Shown: piece after piece, positions 1 through 5,561 of the stretch
Layout of the letters: each line of letters opens with the position of its first letter
How positions within the stretch are numbered: position 1 is the first letter of the stretch
Source of the DNA: Phycisphaerales bacterium
Lineage (GTDB): Bacteria; Planctomycetota; Phycisphaerae; Phycisphaerales; UBA1924
Reading direction: 5' to 3'
NCBI GenBank assembly: GCA_003511945.1
Contig: DOJA01000346.1
Coordinates: 7,495-13,076, forward strand
DNA: 5,582 nt
Notes under the pieces: model-generated
Database searches by the model: none
The model's input: the letters and a program-made list of their open reading frames with translations, nothing else
What the model was told of the DNA's origin: nothing
Made by a program: the position numbers and the translations under genes

Positions 1-3
1 AGC

Positions 4-24
4 GACAGGCGGGACGCCTGTCCC
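4..24. repeat. Inverted repeat with two alternative stems, possible terminator or dispersed repeat
   Basis: A perfect 7-bp inverted repeat (GACAGGC at 4-10, GCCTGTC at 16-22) encloses a 5-base loop, GGGAC. The loop can instead pair with GTCCC at 20-24, so two mutually exclusive hairpins are possible. It lies about 35 bases beyond the TAA of the panC-fusion frame. It could end that transcript, but there is no T-run on either strand, so an intrinsic terminator is not shown. The motif reads like the short palindromic repeats scattered between genes of planctomycetes; that is from memory and needs a genome-wide count. Confidence 0.45.
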
Positions 25-57
25 ACCAGAGGGGGTAGGTCATTCTGTGCGGGGCTC

Positions 58-849
58 TTAGTTGAAGTTGTTGTCGTCCGGCGGCGGGCCGAACACATCG
101 TTGCCGAAGTTGCGGTCCAGCAGGAAGCCGAACCCGTAGGACATCCGGAACCCGTTGCGGATGACCGCCGCCGGGGTGGCCCAGAAGTTGGTGCCGAAGT
201 TCAGCAGGTCGTCGGGCTTGAGCAGGATGTCCGGCTGCGTGCCGGCGGAGATGGCCTTGTAGTCCACGCGGATGGTCGCCTGGCGGTTCTCGCCGATCAT
301 GCGCACCAGGTCCACGCGCTCGGGGATGGCGACAGCCGACAGCCCGCCCGCCGACGCCACCAGCCGCTGCAGGGTCAGCTTGCCGCTGAAGGGCAGGTTG
401 TAGGTGCCCGGGCGCTGGATGCCGGGTCCGGAGACATAGATCACGCCCTGGGGCGGGGAGGGCACGCTGATGACATCCCCCGGGCGGATCACGATGTTGT
501 ACTGGGCCACGCCCTGCAGCAGGGGCGCCACGGGCACTTCGATCACGCGCTGGGTGACGAGCGCCGCGGGCGGCGCGTCCGTCCCGCCGCCCGTGGGGTC
601 CGCGCCGTCGGGCAATCCGCTCGCGCCGGGACCGGGCTGCGCGCCGGGCGCGGTCGGGAAGGTCTGCACCCACTCGCCGTTGAGGAACACCCAGCGCGAC
701 TGGGGCGTGTTCGATTCGCCCATCTGGGGGGTCACGATCGGGCCGGTCGGCGATCGCGGGCGGGAGTCTTCCAGTTCAATCGGCGGCTCGATCTGCGACG
801 AGTTCGTCGGCGTGCCCTGGTAGGCCAGCACGGAACGGACCAGCGCACC
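58..849 (-). other. Polysaccharide export protein C-terminal region (SLBB domain), N-terminus missing
   Basis: This is the second half of the frame that starts in panC (residues about 315-577). It contains a short RWVFLNGEWV segment (366-375), a low-complexity Pro/Gly stretch (379-409), then YNIVIRPGDVISVP (431-444), and an SLBB-type beta-grasp segment (about 450-510) with the typical YVSG..QRPGTYNL and LVASAGGL patterns. The end, with PDILLKPDDLLNFGTN (520-535) and a conserved-looking IRNGFRMSYGFGFLLDRNFG (544-563), resembles outer-membrane polysaccharide exporters of the Wza/EpsE class in planctomycetes as I recall them. Full members start with a signal peptide or lipobox and a Poly_export domain, and often have an earlier SLBB copy; none of these is present here. 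Alone it would lack the targeting signal and the periplasmic ring-forming N-terminal domain, so it is probably not a working exporter unless the locus is misassembled. Domain identity is good; functional status is unclear. Confidence 0.75.
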
Positions 850-1791
850 GTCCGATCCGGGGCCGAACGCTGCGGGCGACGCCCCGCCCCCCCCGCCAGG
901 GCCTTCGTGGGGCGCTCCGGGGGGCGTTCCGGGGGGCGTTCCGGGGGGTGGTCCGGGCCACGGCGCGTTGTCGATGAGCCGGACACCCCCCACCGCCGCC
1001 GCCACGAGGGTTCGGCACGCGCGCCCGGCCCGGGGGGCGTCCAGCGATTCCGCCTCGCGGACGACGAAGTATTCCGGCACGATCCCGGCGCCCCGGAGCG
1101 AGCGCACCCCGGCGGCCTCGGCGGCCCCGGGGCTCGTCTCGCCCTGCGCGGCGCGGATCGCGGCCCAGAGCGACAGCGCCCGGGTTCGCGCTTCGGGCGA
1201 CAGGCGGACATTGCGGCTGCTCATCGCCAGGCCGTCGGGCTCGCGGACGGTCTCGTGCGGCACGATCCTCAGCGTCCGCCCCTGCGCGCGCACCATCGCG
1301 CGAACGACCTGCAGTTGCTGCCAGTCCTTCTCGCCGAACACCGCGGCGCGGGGGTCGGTCAGGTCGAACAGGCGGGAGCACACACGGCACACGCCCGCGA
1401 AGTGCCCGGGTCGGTGCGCATCTTCGAGCCCGGGGTGGGTGGCCGCCGCGGGCAGGTCGATGGGGCGCTCGGGCGCCCCCCCCGGGGCGTGGGGTGGTGG
1501 GTAGACCTCCTCGACCGACGGGGCGAACACACAGTCCGCCCCCGCGCGCTCGGCCAGGGCGCAGTCGGCCTCCAGCGTGCGCGGGTAGGTGGTGAAGTCG
1601 CGGGGGTCGTTGAACTGCGTGGGATTGACGAACACGGTGACGACGACGGGGGGCCGGTCCGGTTCGGCGCGCGCGATCGAGCCCGCGAGCCGGATGAGGG
1701 CCGCGTGGCCCTCGTGGAGCGCGCCCATGGTGGGGACGAGGACACCCGTGCGGAACTCGCGGAGCGGGCCTTGTTCGTGGACGATGCGCAT
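58..1791 (-). CDS. panC: Pantothenate synthetase fused in frame to a polysaccharide-export SLBB C-terminal region
   Basis: Residues 1-278 are a full-length pantothenate synthetase, which condenses pantoate and beta-alanine using ATP in the cytosol (vitamin B5/CoA pathway). Visible motifs are PTMGALHEGH with the nucleotide-binding HEGH at 26-29, VFVNPTQF at 53-60, RPGHFAGV at 127-134, FGEKDWQQLQ at 152-161, GLAMSSRN at 187-194 and the family-typical end RLIDN at 271-275. About 280 residues is the normal length for PanC, so the enzyme itself looks complete. The frame then runs on through a Pro/Gly linker (about 279-312) into an export-protein C-terminus (about 315-577) with an SLBB domain. ATG at 1791 is chosen because PTMGALHEGH follows at the usual distance; the leader is pyrimidine-rich with no Shine-Dalgarno. 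The stop is TAA. The PanC identity is very secure. Whether the fusion is real is not: a soluble enzyme joined to an envelope domain without a signal peptide is odd, and the junction is repetitive. Confidence 0.9.
   Translation of the reverse strand: MRIVHEQGPLREFRTGVLVPTMGALHEGHAALIRLAGSIARAEPDRPPVVVTVFVNPTQFNDPRDFTTYPRTLEADCALAERAGADCVFAPSVEEVYPPPHAPGGAPERPIDLPAAATHPGLEDAHRPGHFAGVCRVCSRLFDLTDPRAAVFGEKDWQQLQVVRAMVRAQGRTLRIVPHETVREPDGLAMSSRNVRLSPEARTRALSLWAAIRAAQGETSPGAAEAAGVRSLRGAGIVPEYFVVREAESLDAPRAGRACRTLVAAAVGGVRLIDNAPWPGPPPGTPPGTPPGAPHEGPGGGGGASPAAFGPGSDGALVRSVLAYQGTPTNSSQIEPPIELEDSRPRSPTGPIVTPQMGESNTPQSRWVFLNGEWVQTFPTAPGAQPGPGASGLPDGADPTGGGTDAPPAALVTQRVIEVPVAPLLQGVAQYNIVIRPGDVISVPSPPQGVIYVSGPGIQRPGTYNLPFSGKLTLQRLVASAGGLSAVAIPERVDLVRMIGENRQATIRVDYKAISAGTQPDILLKPDDLLNFGTNFWATPAAVIRNGFRMSYGFGFLLDRNFGNDVFGPPPDDNNFN
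909..956 (-). repeat. Four imperfect 12-bp tandem units encoding the Pro/Gly linker at the panC fusion junction
   Basis: On the plus strand four consecutive 12-base units can be read: GGGGCGCTCCGG (909-920), GGGGCGTTCCGG (921-932), the same again (933-944) and GGGGTGGTCCGG (945-956). On the coding strand they give the PPGT/PPGA repeats that follow the PanC C-terminus at residues about 279-294. A run of eight C bases (887-894) lies just beyond, inside the Gly-rich part of the linker. Such tracts are prone to slippage, recombination and sequencing or assembly error, which matters because they sit exactly where the two protein families join. Confidence 0.85.
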
Positions 1792-1907
1792 GGAAGGGGA
1801 AGGGTAGAGGTGAAGTCGTGCAGAGTCCTGTCGGCGTGAGGCGTCCCGTCGGGCGCCCGGCTTGGCTAACCCCTTTGCGCCCGGACGGAAGGCGCCTCGC
1901 GCGGGAT

Positions 1908-1935
1908 GGCCTGCGGGCTCGCGCCCGCGGTTCGT
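1908..1935. repeat. 28-bp hairpin-forming direct repeat, copy 1
   Basis: This unit matches the one at 2015-2042 at 27 of 28 positions; the only difference falls in the hairpin loop. It holds a 6-bp perfect stem (GCGGGC 1913-1918, GCCCGC 1923-1928) around a TCGC loop, extendable by a G-T wobble and a C-G pair. It lies in the non-coding space between the start of panC and the end of the methyltransferase gene. Weaker similarity continues for about 12 bases beyond the 28-bp core. It is probably a REP-like dispersed intergenic element, but copy number elsewhere cannot be seen here. Confidence 0.75.
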
Positions 1936-1952
1936 TTGGGAGTGTCGGGTGC

Positions 1953-1983
1953 CCCGTCCAGCGAGCGCAGCGAGTCGGACGGG
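1953..1983. repeat. Inverted repeat between the two 28-bp repeats
   Basis: CCCGTCC (1953-1959) and GGACGGG (1977-1983) are perfect 7-bp complements around a 17-base loop. The loop itself contains two GCGAG words separated by four bases. Together with the flanking 28-bp hairpins it makes a run of three potential stem-loops within about 130 bases. No open frame with protein-like features covers this stretch (1792-2061), so the gap seems to be made mostly of palindromic elements. Confidence 0.55.
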
Positions 1984-2014
1984 CGGCGGCGATCAACACG
2001 GCGTCACCCGCGAC

Positions 2015-2042
2015 GGCCTGCGGGCTTGCGCCCGCGGTTCGT
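2015..2042. repeat. 28-bp hairpin-forming direct repeat, copy 2
   Basis: Second copy of the element at 1908-1935, offset by 107 bases in the same orientation. The stem is preserved (GCGGGC / GCCCGC) and the single change makes the loop TTGC instead of TCGC. The copy ends 20 bases beyond the stop codon of the minus-strand methyltransferase, so in that transcript it would form a 3' hairpin and could stabilise or end the message. There is no U-tract to support classical intrinsic termination. Confidence 0.75.
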
Positions 2043-2061
2043 CATGGAGTTCCGACAGAGG

Positions 2062-2682
2062 TCAATCCTGCCGCTGCAGCACAAACCAGGCAAACAGTTG
2101 CTCGGCGCCCCCGGGGGTGAGGTGGGGCAGGGTCCAGTGCTCGAGCAGTTCGAAGGCGGGTCCGGTGATCTCGGCGATGCGCTGGGGGTCCTGCTGGAGA
2201 ATGCTCAGCCCGCTGCAGCGGGTCGGGCCGTCGGGCGCGAACGCGGCGATGACGGCGTATCCGCCCGGGCGAACGGCGGTGTTCAAGCGCTCGCGGTAGG
2301 CGTCGCGGTCCGGCGGCGAGGTCAGGAAGTGCAGCGCCGCCCGGTCGTGCCAGAGGGCGTACGCGCCGGGCTCGGGCGTCCAGCGGGCGATGTCGCTGAC
2401 GGTCCAGCGCACGCGCTCGCTCCGCGCGGGGCCGAGACGCGCACGGGCGATATCGAGCGCCGCGCCGGAGACATCCAGGCAGGAGACCGCGGTGAACCCC
2501 TCATCCAGCAGATGATCGACCAAGGCCGAGGCGCCGGCGCCGATGTCGATGATGGGGTCCTCCGGGCGCAGCCCCAGCGTGCGGATGACCGAGAGCGACG
2601 GCTCGGGCGAGGCCTGGAACCAGGAGACCTCGGCGGGCTTCCTGGTGCGGTAGACCTCTTCCCAGTGCGTGCGGTGGTCCAC
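2062..2682 (-). CDS. Class I SAM-dependent methyltransferase
   Basis: A 206-residue cytosolic protein with a Rossmann-type SAM-binding fold. The N-terminal HWEEVYRTR (6-14) and VSWFQ (19-23) are typical of a family of small bacterial methyltransferases of the Methyltransf_11/25 type. Motif I is IIDIGAGAS (44-52), the acidic end of strand 2 is CLDVS (68-72), and the strand-4 region is VSDIARW (95-101) followed by LWHDRAALHFL (110-120). RPGGYAVIAAF (138-148) is the usual strand-5 region. Length is normal and nothing is missing. The start is GTG, chosen because the family N-terminus begins right there and no nearby in-frame ATG exists; no Shine-Dalgarno is seen. The nearest upstream gene in the same direction ends 99 bases away, so co-transcription with the HAF/dockerin gene is possible but not shown. 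The substrate cannot be told from sequence; a small molecule is more likely than nucleic acid or protein, judging by similarity to thiopurine/aconitate-type enzymes. Confidence 0.88.
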   Translation of the reverse strand: MDHRTHWEEVYRTRKPAEVSWFQASPEPSLSVIRTLGLRPEDPIIDIGAGASALVDHLLDEGFTAVSCLDVSGAALDIARARLGPARSERVRWTVSDIARWTPEPGAYALWHDRAALHFLTSPPDRDAYRERLNTAVRPGGYAVIAAFAPDGPTRCSGLSILQQDPQRIAEITGPAFELLEHWTLPHLTPGGAEQLFAWFVLQRQD

Positions 2683-2781
2683 GAGGGCGGTTCCGGTCGA
2701 TCGGGGAGCGCAGGAGAGCGTGGGGGTTGGGCGGAACCGCGGGTCCGGCGCTGGCGCGGGGCCGGACGGGAACTCGGCGCG

Positions 2782-4119
2782 TCAGGGGCAGTCCTGGAGC
2801 CACTGGCTGAGTTCGGAGGTGATGTCGTCGAAGTCGACATCGCCGTCCAGGTCGGCGTCGCCCGGCCCTGTGCCGGGGAATGGGTGGTAGGCGTTCAGCC
2901 AGTTCGAAAGAGAGGTGGTGATGTCGTCGAAGTCGACGACGAAGTCGCCGTTGGCGTCGCCGAGGCAGGGCGCGGGGATCTCAATCAACACGGCCTCCGC
3001 TTCCGATGGGTTGTCTCGGAGTCCGCTGGCGGCGATGACTGTTCCGTCGGAGGAGATGTCTCGGGCCTCGGTGATGACGAAGCCCATCGGCAGCCCTCGG
3101 GCGGCGAGGAACTGCGTGAGGTCGATCGAGCCGCCCCGGGCGTCCCACAGCCAGGCGCCGGTCCCGGCGGGACCACCCTCGAACACGCCGACGACGCGCC
3201 GGCCGTCGGCGCTGACGCCGAGGGCGTCGGTCTGGCCGAAGCCGTGCGGGTGGGCGGGGACGAGCGTGGTGGATGTCGGTCGGTGATGGATGAACCCGAC
3301 CACGCCCGGAGCACCGAAGGTGCTGCCGACGGCGACGGAGCCGTCGTGCGAGAGGCGCGTGATGCGCCCGGGCAGGGCGTCGCCCGACTTTTTCACGCGG
3401 GGCGGGGCGAGGAGCAGGGGTTCGGGCGCGAAGGCGCCGTCGTTGGGCCAGATGGTGCAGACGGCGCCGGGGTCGAAGAGATCGAAGGGCACGATGTCCT
3501 GAAAGGAGAACGGGAAGAAGCCCGCGCTGGTTCCGCCGATGGTTGAGGCGTCGCCGCTGACGGCGAAGGCGTCGCTCTGCGTGAGCCCGACCAGCGGCGC
3601 GAGTACCTGAGCGCCGTTCTCCACGGACTCCCAGACGAATCCTGTCGTGTCGCCGGAGTCGGGGTTCCTCATCTGGCCCACGATGTGGACGCCGTCGTCG
3701 CTGACGCCCCGGGCCGAGGACGGGCGCTCAGTGAGCGGGTTGAGGGATTCGAGGGGCTCGGACCCGCTGAGCGCGGTCCATCGTCTGGCGGATCCCCCGC
3801 TGCCGAACCCCACGACGACGCCGCCGCCGGAGGAGGCGTCGAGGGCGCCGCTCATGAAGAGTGCCGGACCCAGGTCGGCGGGCGTGGAGCGGGTCCAGCG
3901 GAAGCCGGTCGATGCGATGAATGTGGTGCTTCCGAAGCCGACGATGACGCCGCCCTCGGGGGAGAGGCCGCGGGCGCGGTCCGCCAACCAAGGGCTGGTC
4001 TCCATGCGGGCTTCGACGATCTGGATGAAGGTGAACCCGGCCCGCGCGCTGGGCGAAAGGGCGGCGAGGGCCACCCCCGCGGCGGTGCCGCAGGCGGACA
4101 GGACAGGTTTGGTGTTCAT
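2782..4119 (-). CDS. Secreted HAF-repeat-like protein with C-terminal dockerin-type calcium-binding module
   Basis: A 445-residue exported protein. The start is the ATG at 4119 rather than an upstream in-frame one at 4242: a GAGGGG Shine-Dalgarno lies 7 bases upstream, and the protein then begins with a classical signal peptide (MNTK, hydrophobic core, likely cleavage after SARA at about residue 27). The middle is about seven degenerate repeats of the form S.DG..VVG.......F.W (for example VSDDGVHIVG, LSHDGSVAVG, VSADGRRVVG), as in HAF-family extracellular repeat proteins, probably a beta-rich propeller-like fold. The C-terminus has two 12-residue calcium loops: DANGDFVVDFDD (388-399), with D/N/D/D/D at positions 1,3,5,9,12, and DADLDGDVDFDD (421-432). 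Each is followed by an amphipathic helix (SNWL, SQWL). These resemble dockerin type I repeats, common at the ends of planctomycete secreted proteins. The binding partner is unknown and no enzymatic motif is visible. Upstream it faces the divergent plus-strand gene. Confidence 0.88.
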   Translation of the reverse strand: MNTKPVLSACGTAAGVALAALSPSARAGFTFIQIVEARMETSPWLADRARGLSPEGGVIVGFGSTTFIASTGFRWTRSTPADLGPALFMSGALDASSGGGVVVGFGSGGSARRWTALSGSEPLESLNPLTERPSSARGVSDDGVHIVGQMRNPDSGDTTGFVWESVENGAQVLAPLVGLTQSDAFAVSGDASTIGGTSAGFFPFSFQDIVPFDLFDPGAVCTIWPNDGAFAPEPLLLAPPRVKKSGDALPGRITRLSHDGSVAVGSTFGAPGVVGFIHHRPTSTTLVPAHPHGFGQTDALGVSADGRRVVGVFEGGPAGTGAWLWDARGGSIDLTQFLAARGLPMGFVITEARDISSDGTVIAASGLRDNPSEAEAVLIEIPAPCLGDANGDFVVDFDDITTSLSNWLNAYHPFPGTGPGDADLDGDVDFDDITSELSQWLQDCP

Positions 4120-4232
4120 CGACCGACCCCTCAAGAAGACGCGCCGGGCGCGCGATCGGGCGGCCCGACGCGGGGCCGACGGTCCGTCTACCCTACACCC
4201 AAGCCGAGGCCGATCAACGAGGAAGTCGAGAA
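4120..4232. promoter_or_regulatory. Divergent intergenic region with candidate promoter for the dockerin-protein gene
   Basis: This 113-base gap separates two divergent genes, so both promoters should lie in it. On the minus strand TTGATC (4217-4212) and TAGGGT (4195-4190) are spaced by 16 bases and weakly match a sigma-70 -35/-10 pair pointing to the gene that starts at 4119. A 5-bp inverted repeat, TCGGG/CCCGA (4156-4168), lies in the middle and could be an operator, though in such GC-rich DNA it may be chance. I could not pick a convincing promoter for the plus-strand gene. The location is well supported; the boxes are weak. Confidence 0.3.
4219..4224 (+). promoter_or_regulatory. Ribosome binding site deciding a TTG start
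   Basis: GAGGAA lies 8 bases ahead of the TTG at 4233, good Shine-Dalgarno spacing. The competing ATG at 4248 would be 23 bases away from it and has no purine-rich sequence at the right distance. This favours the TTG start, giving five extra residues. Confidence 0.55.
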
Positions 4233-5546
4233 TTGACCGCACCGACGATGCCCCGCGCGAACCTGCTCGGCCCCGGGACGGCGCATTCTTGTGTCGTCGC
4301 AGAACTTGCGCCGGGCGCCCTGTTCGCCCATCCCTACATGTCGTTCTACGCCGACGAGCGGGCGGCGCGATGGCGCCCGTCGTTCGTCGAGGTGGAGTCG
4401 CGGATCGAGGCCGAACTATCGGCGGGCGCGGGCGGGATGCCGGTGCAAGGGGTGACCGTGCTGCTCGGCTCGGCGACCTTCTCTCGGTTCCAGGATTCGA
4501 TCCCCGACCTCGATCTGCACACGCGGCTTCGGTACCGGCTGGCGTCCAAGCCCCGTTCTCTGGAGGAGGGTCAGGCGCTGGTCGCGGAGGCGTACCGCCC
4601 GTTCCTGCTGGGCCTCATCGAGAGGGTGCGGAGCACGATCGGCTGGCGCCTTGTGCGCTTGCGGACGGAGTGGAACTCGAGCGTCATCGACCGACGACGC
4701 CACCCGCAGAACCTGATGCTGAACTGGTCGCCCGCGGACCTGGCGATCGGCTCGACGGTGGGATCGACGGGCGAGATCACGCTGAGCGAGGCGCTCATGT
4801 GCTCCGGTTCGAACAAGGTGACCTTCCTGATGCCCGGCCCGCACGACGATGAGCCGCTGATGGTGGACCTGCAGATCGATCGGGGCTGGACGGCTCCGGG
4901 CGGGGACTGCGACATCAACCCAGATCCGACCGGGCAGTGGTTCGGCAAGTTGGCCGCTTCTCGCGGGGCCGCGGAGCGGGCGGTGGCGATGGAGCGGGAG
5001 ATGGCTTCGCTCTTCCCGGCGCTGTACCGGGTGCCCGAGTGCTACCTGGGGCCGATGGGCGTGAACTTCGTGGATCGCCTGGCGCGCGGCGAACTGGCCA
5101 AGCTCGGGCGGATCCCGATCCTGGCGTGGTCGTACCTGGGGCGTCGTGACATGGTTGAGCGCGTCATCGAAGTCGTGCGCGGCCGGCGGCTGGACCTGAT
5201 GGTCCACTTCGGCGTGCTGGGCAACCTGATGCAGATCGCCAGGAAGCACGAGCTGCCCAACGGCGTGATCGCGCCATGGGTGATCGCCCGCCTGCGGCGT
5301 GCGCAGGAGACGGTCGGCGTCCTGACGGGCGGGCGGGCCGAGGCGATCGGGCCGGCCCTGACCCCTCTGGTGCGCGCGGGGGCCTCCGACCCTTCGGCCC
5401 CGGGGTTCTGGCGCCTGGTCAACGAGTTCCTCCGCGTGCTGCGCGACCGGCTGAACGCGGAGATGCTCGAAGAACTCCGGGCGCAGCCGGAACTGCTGGA
5501 TGTGTTCCCCGGCGCGCGCCGGGCGCTGGGATTGCCCGGCGGGTGA
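4233..5546 (+). CDS. Uncharacterised protein with nucleotidyltransferase-like signature
   Basis: I do not recognise this 437-residue family. There is no signal peptide or membrane segment, so it is probably cytoplasmic. In the first third, VLLGSATFSRFQDSIPDLDL (76-95) fits the Pol-beta nucleotidyltransferase signature hG[GS]x(9-13)Dh[DE]h: G79-S80, eleven residues, then D92 and D94. A later hydrophobic-acidic strand, LMVDLQID (209-216), could supply the third metal-binding acid (D212 or D216). The gap between these elements is longer than usual and I have no homologue to confirm it, so the fold is a hypothesis. Between them are Arg/Trp-rich segments (WRLVRLRTEWNSS 138-150; RRRHPQNLMLNWSPADL 154-170). 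The C-terminal half is largely helical with many Arg and Leu. The TTG start (ATG at 4248 is the alternative) is supported by GAGGAA 8 bases upstream; the stop is TGA. It is divergent from the HAF/dockerin gene. That it is a real coding gene is clear from its length and the protein-like composition. Confidence 0.8.
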   Translation: MTAPTMPRANLLGPGTAHSCVVAELAPGALFAHPYMSFYADERAARWRPSFVEVESRIEAELSAGAGGMPVQGVTVLLGSATFSRFQDSIPDLDLHTRLRYRLASKPRSLEEGQALVAEAYRPFLLGLIERVRSTIGWRLVRLRTEWNSSVIDRRRHPQNLMLNWSPADLAIGSTVGSTGEITLSEALMCSGSNKVTFLMPGPHDDEPLMVDLQIDRGWTAPGGDCDINPDPTGQWFGKLAASRGAAERAVAMEREMASLFPALYRVPECYLGPMGVNFVDRLARGELAKLGRIPILAWSYLGRRDMVERVIEVVRGRRLDLMVHFGVLGNLMQIARKHELPNGVIAPWVIARLRRAQETVGVLTGGRAEAIGPALTPLVRAGASDPSAPGFWRLVNEFLRVLRDRLNAEMLEELRAQPELLDVFPGARRALGLPGG

Positions 5547-5548
5547 CG

Positions 5549-5561
5549 CCCCTTCACGGGG
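5549..5561 (+). terminator. Weak hairpin just after the plus-strand gene
   Basis: CCCC (5549-5552) and GGGG (5558-5561) can pair around the five-base loop TTCAC, starting 2 bases after the TGA. The stem is only four pairs and is followed by more G rather than T, so it is at best a marginal terminator. The window ends 36 bases after the stop, so a better one may lie beyond. Confidence 0.2.

Noticed and set aside
907..1839. 310-codon plus-strand frame opposite panC
   Set aside because: Antisense shadow with no motif and an Arg/Gly-rich composition; its start lies in the GC-rich repeat.
776..1999. 407-codon minus-strand frame overlapping panC in another phase
   Set aside because: The product is an Arg/Pro-rich low-complexity translation; panC motifs in the competing frame are unambiguous.
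1908..2042. Possible CRISPR array from the two 28-bp repeats
   Set aside because: There are only two copies with a 79-base spacer that itself contains a palindrome, and no cas gene is nearby.
1906..3546. 546-codon plus-strand open frame antisense to the methyltransferase and the dockerin protein gene
   Set aside because: Its translation is Arg/Gly/Ala-rich without domain motifs, while the opposite strand encodes two clearly recognisable proteins. Long shadow frames are expected at this GC content.
4120..4242. N-terminal extension of the dockerin protein to an ATG at 4242
   Set aside because: The extra 41 residues are Arg-rich and would bury the signal peptide; the internal ATG at 4119 has a GAGGGG site at 7 bases. 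The extension would also overlap the divergent gene's start.
3647..4852. 401-codon plus-strand frame crossing the divergent intergenic region
   Set aside because: It overlaps two better-supported genes, is Arg-rich without domain features, and would ignore the good ribosome sites of both.
4416..5249. 277-codon minus-strand frame opposite the unknown plus-strand gene
   Set aside because: His/Arg/Gln-rich shadow translation with no motif and no plausible start site; the sense frame has a far more protein-like composition.
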